Notes under the pieces: generated by a model
Seen by the model: the letters and a program-made list of their open reading frames with translations, nothing else
Told to the model about the DNA's origin: nothing
Database searches by the model: none
NCBI GenBank assembly: GCA_031273515.1
Contig: JAISRU010000028.1
Coordinates: 1 to 6,721, forward strand
Direction: 5' to 3'
DNA: 6,721 bases
From: Bacteroidales bacterium
GTDB lineage: Bacteria > Bacteroidota > Bacteroidia > Bacteroidales > WCHB1-69
Shown: positions 1 to 6,219 of the stretch, piece after piece
Layout: each line of letters begins with the position of its first letter
How positions within the stretch are numbered: position 1 is the first letter of the stretch
Position numbers and translations under genes: made by a program

Positions 1-690
1 AATCCTGTCAAGAATATTGTTTTGGCACAGAAAGGGACGTCCACATTGAGCGCTCTTTCGGTATGGTTCGATAAGTCGGTCAACAGGCTCAACACCGAAG
101 AACGGGGATTTCTATTAGGCGCTTTTTCGGGAGATGATAAAATTATTGCCTATTACAAAGACGGTTACTATAAAATTACGGGCTTCGACATCGCTACCCA
201 TTTCGACGATAATATGCTCTGGATTGAAAAATACAACCCAACCAAACCCATTACAATCATTTACAGGGATAATCTGAAGAAGAAATATTTCATCAAACGA
301 ACGCTTCCCGAACTGAGTTCCCGACGAGTAGACCTGACCGACAAAGAACAAAAACAGGAACTGAAACTGCTTAGTGTAAACTATTTACCTCAGATAGAGA
401 TCACGTCATACGTTGATAAGAAGAAAAAAGAAAAACAGTCTGTTCTTTTGTCTGCCGCTGATTTCGTTGAGGTCATGAAACCAAAAGCACGAGGAAAAAG
501 TCTGGGTATGGAACATATTATTGACTTCAAAGAAGCAGAACCTCTTCCTTATACCGAACCGGAAGAAATGCAAGAAGAAGAACCCGCAAAAGAACAACAG
601 GATGACGCCTCTTCTGCTTCCGACACAAACACGATCTGGGACGAAGAAGAAAAAGATCCGGGTGTTCAGATGACCTTATTCGACGAATGA
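1..690 (+). CDS. parC: DNA topoisomerase IV subunit A, C-terminal part (5' end outside window)
   Basis: This is the last 229 codons of a type IIA topoisomerase A subunit, read in frame from base 1 to the TGA at 688-690. The visible part is the C-terminal beta-pinwheel that wraps DNA, not the catalytic tyrosine domain. Recognisable blade motifs are NPVKNIVL and KGTSTLSALSVWFD near residues 1-25, RLNTEERGFLLGAF, then DDKIIAYYKDGYY and KITGFDIATHF, and later LLSAADFVEVMKPKARGKS. This order is typical of Bacteroidetes topoisomerase IV/gyrase A proteins annotated as ParC. From about residue 178 the chain becomes a Glu/Asp-rich, probably disordered tail ending in QMTLFDE. The enzyme decatenates and relaxes chromosomes together with ParE. 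The TTG at 22 is internal, because the frame is open to the window edge. A GyrA assignment cannot be wholly excluded without the N-terminus. Confidence 0.88.
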   Translation, partial: NPVKNIVLAQKGTSTLSALSVWFDKSVNRLNTEERGFLLGAFSGDDKIIAYYKDGYYKITGFDIATHFDDNMLWIEKYNPTKPITIIYRDNLKKKYFIKRTLPELSSRRVDLTDKEQKQELKLLSVNYLPQIEITSYVDKKKKEKQSVLLSAADFVEVMKPKARGKSLGMEHIIDFKEAEPLPYTEPEEMQEEEPAKEQQDDASSASDTNTIWDEEEKDPGVQMTLFDE

Positions 691-703
691 TTTTCAGCAA
701 GAG

Positions 704-1270
704 ATGTCAAAGAAAATAAGTTTGTTGTTTATCCTGCTGAGTTGTTTTTTCGTGGTCGAAGGACAAAAGTTGGTACGGTTCGGTCTGAATTTCGGGTTAG
801 ATGCGGCGGTGAATAAAAAGTCGTTGGGAGAAAATTTCACCGTAGACAAATCGACCGGTTTTGAAGTAGGAGCTTATGTTCGTGTAGGATCCCGTTTTTT
901 CGGACAGGCAGGTGGCGGGTACTGTATCAACAAGATGCATCTTACGCGCGATACGGTTTCTTCCGCTATTGACCTGGGACAAATAAACATTCCTCTCTGG
1001 GGAGGTTTGAACATCAAGACAGGCAAAAATACCTTTTTTCGTTGTATGTTGGGCGTTCAGTACCGGAACATCGTACACGTTTCAAACAATGGCGTCGATG
1101 TTACAAGAAGCGATTTCAACCGAAACAATATGGACGTCATTATTGGCGTTGGAATGGATATTGCCGTCTTTACGTTGGACGTCTCTTTTCGAAAAGCCAT
1201 TCTCCCCTTAATCCCACATGCACAGCATTATCAGGATGTAATCAATGTCTCAATAGGATTTCTGTTTTAG
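704..1270 (+). CDS. Small outer-membrane beta-barrel protein, PorT/OMP_b-brl_2-like
   Basis: The 188-residue product has a signal peptide (MSKK, then a hydrophobic core ISLLFILLSCFFVV, with likely cleavage after VEG near residue 20). It then alternates short amphipathic strands and turns: LVRFGLNFGLDAAV, GFEVGAYVRVG, FFGQAGGGY, INIPLWGGLNIKTG, TFFRCMLGVQYR, NMDVIIGVGMDIAVFTLDVSFRKA, and a terminal strand INVSIGFLF ending in an aromatic residue, as outer-membrane barrels do. Length and pattern fit the eight-stranded PorT-like outer-membrane barrel family of Bacteroidetes. The cellular role is unknown. The ATG lies 13 bp after the parC stop with no room for a separate terminator, so the two are probably co-transcribed. 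Only a weak purine stretch (AGCAAGAG) precedes the start. Family placement rests on pattern, not on a distinctive motif. Confidence 0.78.
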   Translation: MSKKISLLFILLSCFFVVEGQKLVRFGLNFGLDAAVNKKSLGENFTVDKSTGFEVGAYVRVGSRFFGQAGGGYCINKMHLTRDTVSSAIDLGQINIPLWGGLNIKTGKNTFFRCMLGVQYRNIVHVSNNGVDVTRSDFNRNNMDVIIGVGMDIAVFTLDVSFRKAILPLIPHAQHYQDVINVSIGFLF

Positions 1271-1275
1271 AACAT

Positions 1276-1309
1276 TGTCTTGAACTCTGATTTATCTGAT
1301 TAAATGATT
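1276..1309 (+). repeat. Left inverted-repeat arm of the composite element
   Basis: The arm begins TGTCTTGAACTCTGATTT, six bases after the stop of the barrel gene. Its reverse complement matches 1517-1551 with one substitution (T versus C, at 1295 against the partner) and one single-base indel near the inner end. Such near identity over 34-35 nt means the arms are related by descent or held together by selection for base pairing. Confidence 0.9.
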
Positions 1310-1314
1310 AAATA

Positions 1315-1370
1315 ATTGACAATTGATAATTGATAATTGACAATGGATAATGGTTAATGATAAATGGTTA
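1315..1370. repeat. Eight-copy heptamer tandem array (ATTGAYA / ATGGNTA)
   Basis: Eight successive 7-nt units can be read without gaps: ATTGACA, ATTGATA, ATTGATA, ATTGACA, ATGGATA, ATGGTTA, ATGATAA, ATGGTTA. The first four are almost identical and the last four are a diverged subtype, so the array looks like two phases of expansion. The array is AT-rich, contains no spacer-like unique sequence and is not a CRISPR. Confidence 0.85.
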
Positions 1371-1396
1371 ATGCCGTTAGGAAGAAGAAATTATTT

Positions 1397-1436
1397 CACA
1401 GAGTTCCACAGAGGTTTTTTCTCTGTGTTCTCTGTG
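1397..1436. repeat. CACAGAG/CTCTGTG double-helix hairpin
   Basis: Two CACAGAG words (1397-1403 and 1407-1413) face two CTCTGTG words (1421-1427 and 1430-1436). They can form two 7-bp helices separated by a 3/2-nt internal loop, closed by a 7-nt T-rich loop. The structure would fold on either strand, so it could act as a transcription barrier between the two converging genes. The T-run sits in the loop rather than after the stem, so it is not a canonical intrinsic terminator. Confidence 0.7.
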
Positions 1437-1463
1437 CCTTCTCAGTGTTCTCTGTGTAAGAAA

Positions 1464-1500
1464 ATCTGTGTTAATCTGTTTAATCTGCGTCATCTGTGTG
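1464..1500. repeat. ATCTGTG-type tandem array, four units of 9-10 nt
   Basis: The units are ATCTGTGTTA, ATCTGTTTA, ATCTGCGTC and ATCTGTGTG. They continue, with shared CTGTG words, from the hairpin region upstream. The repeat is degenerate and non-coding, and it forms the right-hand module of the composite element. Confidence 0.75.
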
Positions 1501-1516
1501 CTAAAATAATCATGCC

Positions 1517-1551
1517 AATCAATTTAATCAGGTAAATCAGAGTTCAAGACA
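1517..1551 (-). repeat. Right inverted-repeat arm of the composite element
   Basis: This is the partner of the arm at 1276-1309, reading TGTCTTGAACTCTGATTT on the minus strand from 1551. It lies 64 bp downstream of the lptD stop in the direction of lptD transcription. The arms are separated by 207 nt, so a folded transcript through the whole gap would form a long stem with a structured loop. Confidence 0.9.
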
Positions 1552-1615
1552 AAAGGAAGCAATGACAGCGCAGGTATTTGCGTCCGAATGACATGACTGA
1601 AAATTCTCAATCAGG

Positions 1616-4336
1616 TTAAAGGTTTTCCAAGTATTTAGTTTGGTCCCATTTGACGTCGCGCAAGATGTTTGCTTTGGCGCGGATGCCAAATTCAAAACTG
1701 CGGTAACTGCCGAATGGTACCCATCGGAAATGGAGCGTGAAACAATGCAAATCGCGTTCAATACTAAACTCCGATGCTGAAATCGATTTTTCGGTGAAAT
1801 TATATCCCGACGTGAAATTCAGCGTCCACTTGGAAGTAATGGCAATGCTTCCTGTGAGCGTGAGCGAATTTTGAAACCTGTGCGTGTATCTGGGAATGAG
1901 CGTGTCGGAATATCGTTGCAGAAGATAATAAGTTCTGTTGTCGATGCTGTTGTAATTAAAGATATAGTTGACATTGATATTCCATTCGCCAAAACCGCTC
2001 GGAGATGCTTTCTTTTCTTCTTTGTCTTCTTTTTTCTGATCGCCGTTTTTCCGCTTGAAGAAATCCCGATTGATATTCAATCCGAAACTCAGGTCTGCGC
2101 TGCTTGAAGAAAGACGAAACAATCGTTTGTGTTCCCGAAATTCCGTCTTATTGACCCGTATTCCGTTTGTGTCGATGATGTAGGGGTCGAACATCAAACT
2201 GAAGGCAATGTTGATGTATTTGAATAAAGTCGTTCTTCCGTTGACAGAAAGCGGAGACCATCGCAGAGAATCGGCAAAACAATCATACGAAGTAGATATG
2301 CTCAGATTTTCCAGCAGCATCACTTTTTTATAACTGCTTTCGTCCTCCTCTTTGCGGGAACGGACTTTCATCTCCAATTTGTTGCTCACCGAAAAGTTAA
2401 TCCTTCCCGATGCTCTGTTGGAAGGCGCTCCGTATACAAATCCGCTGACATACGAATATTGAATATCTTTATTCTGCTGAACATCGTAATAGACGTCGTA
2501 CAAAGAATTGTTGATGGCGGGTCGGTAATCGAAATAAACGGAAGGAGTCAGGGTGTGTCGAAAAGCGGAGACTCTGCCTTTTTTCAGCGTGTACATGCCG
2601 TATAAGGTGGTCGATAATCCGGAAGATAAAGAAAGATCGTGTCCGGCGAAAAACTTCGTAATCGTATCTCTTCGGATATGGCTTCCGGTTAGCGAGTCGT
2701 AAGTTCCCCACGATTGCCGAACTCCTTTGATTTGCCATGTTTCCGTCAGCGAAACGGAGTTTGTCCAGCTGATGTGTTTGAATAATTTGATGGTGCTTTT
2801 GATCGGAATAGAATGACTTACCCCCAACAAATAATTGTCGAAGGCACGAGCGAAATCTTTAAATAAAATCGAGTCGTAGGTATTGACAATATTTTGCACA
2901 TTCATGGTATACTGCATGGAAATGTTTTCGTACCAGCGCATTTTCCCCACCACCTGTTTGCGTCGGAAAGGATAAAACTGACTGACCCCGAAATTGATTT
3001 GCGGCAGTTTCATATCCAGATTTCCCAGAACTAAATCCTGCGACAGTTCCGCATTCACCCCCAGACTGAATTTGCTGCCGAATGCAGTGCTGAAATTCAC
3101 TACCGACATCGCTTTGCTTTGAATCTGACTGCTCAGATTTTCTTCCACATTGTTTTTGGAATATGATCCTGTCTTGAAATCGATATTGGCAGAAAAACTG
3201 TTTACCGGATGCGCTTTTCTGTCCTGCTGATGCTGCCAGTAAATTTTCATGTCATGGGTTACGGCGTATTGTTTCGTATGTTTTTCTCCCGTAGGAGTAA
3301 ACGAGTAATTTATATCGTAGTTCCCGTTGTATTTATAGCGTTTGATGTAATTCGAGCGAAGTCCTGCGCCAAAAGAACCCCGCATATAAAGCGTTGCTGT
3401 AACGGCAAAATCTATTTTATCTTTCAGTGCAAAATAATAACCGATTCCTTCCAAATACGGACCCTTGTCTGCTTTGATGCCGTACATAGGCATTATCAGT
3501 CCGTTGGTATGCTTGTCGGAATTGGGGAAAAATCCAAAAGGAAACGGTATCAGTGGAATACTTGCTATTCTGATCCAGAAAGGTCCTGTAATGATTTTAT
3601 CGCTCGGAATGACTTTTGCCTTTCCAAAGCCAATCTCAAAATGAGGACTTTCTAAATTACAGGTCGTATATTTTCCGTGTCGGATATAGCTGGTGTTGTC
3701 GTCGTTCTTTTTGACGATCTCCCCATGCAGATAACTTTCGCCTTCCTGCGTGATTACATTGCGTAACAGTCCCTTCTTTGAATCGAAATTGTAATGTAAC
3801 TCATGACTTTTCACCTCATAGCTTCCCTGTTTGAAAACAGGCGTTCCCTGCAGAACCTCAGCCGTATCGACGGATCCTTTAGCAAAGAGTTCGTTGGCGG
3901 AAAAACTAATCTCCACATGATCTGCCTTCAGATTGACGTCCTCATAATTCAGATCGACTTCATGGTATAAAAGCGCAATGGAATTGGTGATGTCAAAAGT
4001 GAGGGAATCTTCCGCATAATAGTCCACAATAGATGTTACCGCATTGGGCGACAAAGGCAATGCCTGACTCAGGGTATCCGCTGTCTGAAGATTTGTCGTA
4101 TCTTGGGAAACAGTCGTATCCGCAACCGTATTGTTCGACAAAGTATCTTCCAGAACTACAGTATCCGAAAGCATATTGTTCGACAAAGTATCTTTCAGAA
4201 CCGCAGTATCCGAAAGCGTCTTTATTGCATTTTCCTGATTATTCTGTGCATGAATAATGGAAAAATGACAGGTCAAAAAAATGATCTGTATAATAATATA
4301 TTTATATATCCGTTTGTAAACAAGTATTGTATGCAA
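1616..4336 (-). CDS. lptD: LptD-like LPS-assembly outer-membrane protein
   Basis: The product is about 906 residues, in the usual range for Bacteroidetes LptD. It inserts lipopolysaccharide into the outer leaflet of the outer membrane. With a TTG start at 4336, residues 1-30 form a signal peptide (basic KR then a hydrophobic IIIQIIFL core, cleavage near IIHA/Q). Residues 40-84 are a Thr/Asp/Ser-rich 15-residue repeat. Residues about 120-225 form the periplasmic OstA/LptD beta-taco: LKADHVEISF, LFAKGSV, YEVKSHELHYNFDSKKG, YLHGEIVKK. The motif YTTCNLESPHFEI (about 223-235) and IPFPFGFFP (about 263-271) mark the barrel entry, and the remainder is barrel strands ending FEFGIRAKANIL. A Lys/Glu-rich KKEDKEEKK loop interrupts the late barrel. 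The open frame extends upstream to an ATG at 4573, but that segment overlaps the amidase gene and the promoter region and would bury the signal peptide. No nearer ATG exists, so TTG is preferred. The gene is convergent with the barrel gene and divergent from the amidase. Confidence 0.88.
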   Translation of the reverse strand: MHTILVYKRIYKYIIIQIIFLTCHFSIIHAQNNQENAIKTLSDTAVLKDTLSNNMLSDTVVLEDTLSNNTVADTTVSQDTTNLQTADTLSQALPLSPNAVTSIVDYYAEDSLTFDITNSIALLYHEVDLNYEDVNLKADHVEISFSANELFAKGSVDTAEVLQGTPVFKQGSYEVKSHELHYNFDSKKGLLRNVITQEGESYLHGEIVKKNDDNTSYIRHGKYTTCNLESPHFEIGFGKAKVIPSDKIITGPFWIRIASIPLIPFPFGFFPNSDKHTNGLIMPMYGIKADKGPYLEGIGYYFALKDKIDFAVTATLYMRGSFGAGLRSNYIKRYKYNGNYDINYSFTPTGEKHTKQYAVTHDMKIYWQHQQDRKAHPVNSFSANIDFKTGSYSKNNVEENLSSQIQSKAMSVVNFSTAFGSKFSLGVNAELSQDLVLGNLDMKLPQINFGVSQFYPFRRKQVVGKMRWYENISMQYTMNVQNIVNTYDSILFKDFARAFDNYLLGVSHSIPIKSTIKLFKHISWTNSVSLTETWQIKGVRQSWGTYDSLTGSHIRRDTITKFFAGHDLSLSSGLSTTLYGMYTLKKGRVSAFRHTLTPSVYFDYRPAINNSLYDVYYDVQQNKDIQYSYVSGFVYGAPSNRASGRINFSVSNKLEMKVRSRKEEDESSYKKVMLLENLSISTSYDCFADSLRWSPLSVNGRTTLFKYINIAFSLMFDPYIIDTNGIRVNKTEFREHKRLFRLSSSSADLSFGLNINRDFFKRKNGDQKKEDKEEKKASPSGFGEWNINVNYIFNYNSIDNRTYYLLQRYSDTLIPRYTHRFQNSLTLTGSIAITSKWTLNFTSGYNFTEKSISASEFSIERDLHCFTLHFRWVPFGSYRSFEFGIRAKANILRDVKWDQTKYLENL
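4131..4220 (-). repeat. 45-bp tandem duplication inside lptD
   Basis: Copies at 4131-4175 and 4176-4220 agree at 40 of 45 bases. They encode the 15-residue units TLSDTAVLKDTLSNN and MLSDTVVLEDTLSNN. A third, more diverged unit (TVADTTVSQDTTNLQ) is encoded just below 4131. The period is a multiple of three, so the number of units can change without breaking the frame. It lies between the signal peptide and the folded periplasmic domain, probably as a flexible linker. Confidence 0.88.
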
Positions 4337-4372
4337 ATTTTCTTTATTGTTTTTTTGTATGTAAATTTTGTT

Positions 4373-4380
4373 TACTTTTG
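4373..4380 (+). promoter_or_regulatory. Candidate Bacteroidetes -7 box for the amidase operon
   Basis: TACTTTTG fits the Bacteroidetes -7 consensus TAnnTTTG. An upstream TTG-containing -33 partner is only approximate: TATTG ending at 4349 gives 23 nt spacing, and TTTG ending at 4357 gives 15. Transcription would begin near 4386-4388 and leave a leader of roughly 95 nt before the amidase ATG. The surroundings are T-rich, so a chance match is possible. Confidence 0.45.
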
Positions 4381-4398
4381 TGTTTGAAAAATAACAGG

Positions 4399-4406
4399 CA
4401 AAAATA
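4399..4406 (-). promoter_or_regulatory. Candidate Bacteroidetes -7 box for lptD
   Basis: On the minus strand this reads TATTTTTG, a match to TAnnTTTG, with a weak TTCG near 4429-4432 as the possible -33 element. Transcription would begin near 4392, about 55 nt before the proposed TTG start of lptD at 4336 and well inside the longer open frame. This favours the TTG start over the ATG at 4573. Confidence 0.45.
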
Positions 4407-4481
4407 CGAAAAAACTCGTACGTAACAGCGAACTTTTTTTCTATGTAATCGAATAAATACAGACATAACAAAATACCAGAT

Positions 4482-6209
4482 ATGAAAACGTTATATGTAG
4501 CAACGACAGCTTGTATTCTTTTATTATTTCCGATGATAAATTCTCCTGTGATTACAGCGGGAAATCCTGTCAAGGTGGTAGTAATAGATGCGGGTCATGG
4601 AGGACACGACCCCGGCGCAATAGGCGTTACGGGAGTAAGAGAAAAGGATATTACGCTTAAAATAGCGCTTAAACTTGGGACGATGATAACCCAAAATCAT
4701 CCCAGCGTGAAAGTGATTTATACACGTAAGACCGACATGTTTGTGGAATTATATCGACGGGCGCAGATAGCCAATAACAATCATGCCGATATTTTTATTT
4801 CCATTCATTGCAATGCTGTAGATAAACCCAATGTCTATGGAACGGAAACATTTATTATGGGGTTAGACAAAAGCAATCAGAACCTTGCCGTTGCGGAAAA
4901 AGAAAATGCAGCCATTTTGAGCGAACGAAATCATGAAAATAATTACGACGGGTTTGACCCGTCTTCACCCGAAGCCTATATTGTATTTTCGCTTTATCAG
5001 AATGCTTATCTAAGTCAGAGCGCCAAATTAGCGGCAGCCATACAGTCGGAACTCAAAACGTCATACGACAGAGTGGACAGAGGCGTAAAACAGGCTCCTT
5101 TTCTGGTATTATGGCGTACTGCAATGCCCAGTCTGCTGATAGAAACGGGTTTTATAAGCAATAAAAATGAAGAGAGTTATTTGTCTTCGGACAAAGGTCA
5201 AACAGATTTGGCAACAGCCATTTACAAAGCCTTTGCAAAAGAGAGTCAGTTTTATGCGGCAGAGATTGCAGCAGAAACAGATGCGGATAAAGAACCCGAA
5301 CGCAACGCCGTTTCGACAGAAACGACGAAAATGTATGCCATTCAGTTTCTGACTTCGCCTGTCAGACTGAAAAAGACTGATCCGAAGTTAAAGAATTTGC
5401 CGGATATCGAAATCGACCAAATCGGGTCGCAATACAGATACACCAGCGGAAAATACCAAACACAGTCAGAAGCTCAAAAAGCATTGACGCAGGTACGCAA
5501 AAGCGGCTTCAGCGATGCGTTTGTTGTGAGCGTCAAGATCGAACAAAAAGCAGAGCCTGCAATGCGTCAAACAGAAACGACTGCAATCGATACAGTCGGA
5601 CGAACGTCGGACACAACGCAAACCAATGTTGTGAGCGCCGACAGTCGTCTGCCTGTCGTTTACAGAGTTCAGTTTTTGTATGCATCCCGATTGATAGACA
5701 AAGCCGATCCCGAACTGAAGAATTTACCGAATATCACCATTGAAAAAGTCGGCGCCGGATACAAATACCTGTCGGGCAACTGCGAAACGCATGCTCAGGC
5801 AAGGGAACTGCTGATAAAAGTGAAGAAAGCAGGATTTTCCGACGCCTTTATTGCCGCCTACGACAGCGATAAACCGGTGTCGTCCGTGCAGACGTCATCG
5901 GATTCGGATAAACCCCAAACGAGTACAGTCGTATCCGATGCAAAACAGGAGGTGATTTACAGAATACAGTTTATGACCATGCCTGTCGAATATAAAAAGA
6001 CAGCTCCCGAACTGAAGAATTTACCGGACATCACCATTGAAAAATCAGGCAAGCAATATATCTATATGACGGGACATTGCGTTAGTTATACCGAAGCCCA
6101 GAAATTACTTTCCGAAGTAAAAAAGAAGGGGTTTACCGACGCTTATATTGTCGCTTACCAAAAAGACGGAAAAAGAATTACATTACAGAAAGCAAGAGAA
6201 TTGAAATAA
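4482..6209 (+). CDS. N-acetylmuramoyl-L-alanine amidase (Amidase_3) with three SPOR-like repeats
   Basis: The 575-residue enzyme cleaves the amide bond between N-acetylmuramic acid and L-alanine in peptidoglycan. Residues 1-26 are a signal peptide (hydrophobic ACILLLFPMI, cleavage near ITAG). The Amidase_3 domain covers about 30-253. The zinc ligands are visible as H39 in DAGHGG, E54 in GVREKD and H109 in SIHCNA, and the catalytic glutamate is E221 in LLIETGFIS. All four are intact, so it should be active. After a charged linker come three SPOR-like units at about 284-352, 393-459 and 492-559, each with YxIQF/YxVQF, KNLPxIxI, a Tyr-rich strand and a GFxDAxxV end. SPOR domains bind denuded septal glycan strands, so a role in cell separation is inferred. 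The ATG at 4482 gives the signal peptide directly; no Shine-Dalgarno site is seen. The MCE-family gene follows after 10 bp, suggesting an operon. Confidence 0.93.
   Translation: MKTLYVATTACILLLFPMINSPVITAGNPVKVVVIDAGHGGHDPGAIGVTGVREKDITLKIALKLGTMITQNHPSVKVIYTRKTDMFVELYRRAQIANNNHADIFISIHCNAVDKPNVYGTETFIMGLDKSNQNLAVAEKENAAILSERNHENNYDGFDPSSPEAYIVFSLYQNAYLSQSAKLAAAIQSELKTSYDRVDRGVKQAPFLVLWRTAMPSLLIETGFISNKNEESYLSSDKGQTDLATAIYKAFAKESQFYAAEIAAETDADKEPERNAVSTETTKMYAIQFLTSPVRLKKTDPKLKNLPDIEIDQIGSQYRYTSGKYQTQSEAQKALTQVRKSGFSDAFVVSVKIEQKAEPAMRQTETTAIDTVGRTSDTTQTNVVSADSRLPVVYRVQFLYASRLIDKADPELKNLPNITIEKVGAGYKYLSGNCETHAQARELLIKVKKAGFSDAFIAAYDSDKPVSSVQTSSDSDKPQTSTVVSDAKQEVIYRIQFMTMPVEYKKTAPELKNLPDITIEKSGKQYIYMTGHCVSYTEAQKLLSEVKKKGFTDAYIVAYQKDGKRITLQKARELK
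5331..6158 (+). repeat. Three in-frame SPOR-like repeats in the amidase gene
   Basis: The units lie at 5331-5537, 5658-5858 and 5955-6158. Units 2 and 3 share a DNA block almost base for base: 5709-5747 and 6006-6044 differ at 2 of 39 positions and are offset by 297 bp (99 codons). Unit 1 has the same protein pattern but a diverged DNA sequence. The units are joined by Ser/Thr/Asp-rich linkers that do not resemble each other closely. Confidence 0.82.
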
Positions 6210-6219
6210 AAATTAATGT

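Larger units (their letters stand above)
1276..1551. repeat. Composite intergenic repeat element bounded by inverted arms
   Basis: This fills almost all of the 345-bp gap between the convergent barrel and lptD genes. Matching inverted arms lie at both ends. Between them, in order, are a 7-nt tandem array (1315-1370), a short linker, a CACAGAG/CTCTGTG hairpin (1397-1436), a further run of CTGTG words (1440-1460), an ATCTGTG-type array (1464-1500) and an A/T-rich linker. There is no credible protein-coding content. From memory, similar word families (CTCTGTG, ATCTGTGTTAATCTG, AACTCTGATTT) recur between genes in Bacteroidetes and some other environmental genomes. I cannot verify copy number here. 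The remaining gap bases, 1552-1615, show no recognisable feature beyond a weak CGCA/TGCG mini-hairpin around 1570. Confidence 0.75.

Noticed and set aside
734..745. Possible lipobox LLSC in the barrel protein leader
   Set aside because: The cysteine is followed by more hydrophobic residues (FFVV) and the mature chain looks like a barrel, so ordinary signal peptidase I cleavage fits better.
1315..1500. CRISPR-like repeat array
   Set aside because: The repeats are 7-10 nt, directly abutting and without unique spacers; no cas genes are nearby.
1350..1535. 61-codon open frame across the composite repeat
   Set aside because: It is composed of short DNA repeats and inverted-repeat sequence, has no protein-like domain, and spans module boundaries.
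1567..1582. Small CGCA/TGCG hairpin downstream of lptD as a terminator
   Set aside because: The stem is only 4 bp and no T-run follows on either strand.
3209..3655. 148-codon plus-strand open frame inside lptD
   Set aside because: It lies antisense to well-supported LptD barrel and beta-taco sequence, and its translation has no domain or signal.
4033..4387. Two plus-strand repeat-containing open frames opposite the lptD N-terminus
   Set aside because: Their repeated peptides only mirror the 45-bp tandem repeat of lptD on the other strand.
4337..4573. N-terminal 79-codon extension of lptD from ATG 4573
   Set aside because: It overlaps the start of the amidase gene on the other strand, contains the candidate promoter boxes, and places the signal peptide internally.
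4563..4574. 12-base match to bases 1-12 of the window (both encode NPVK)
   Set aside because: It is too short to mean homology; the flanking sequences in parC and the amidase are unrelated.
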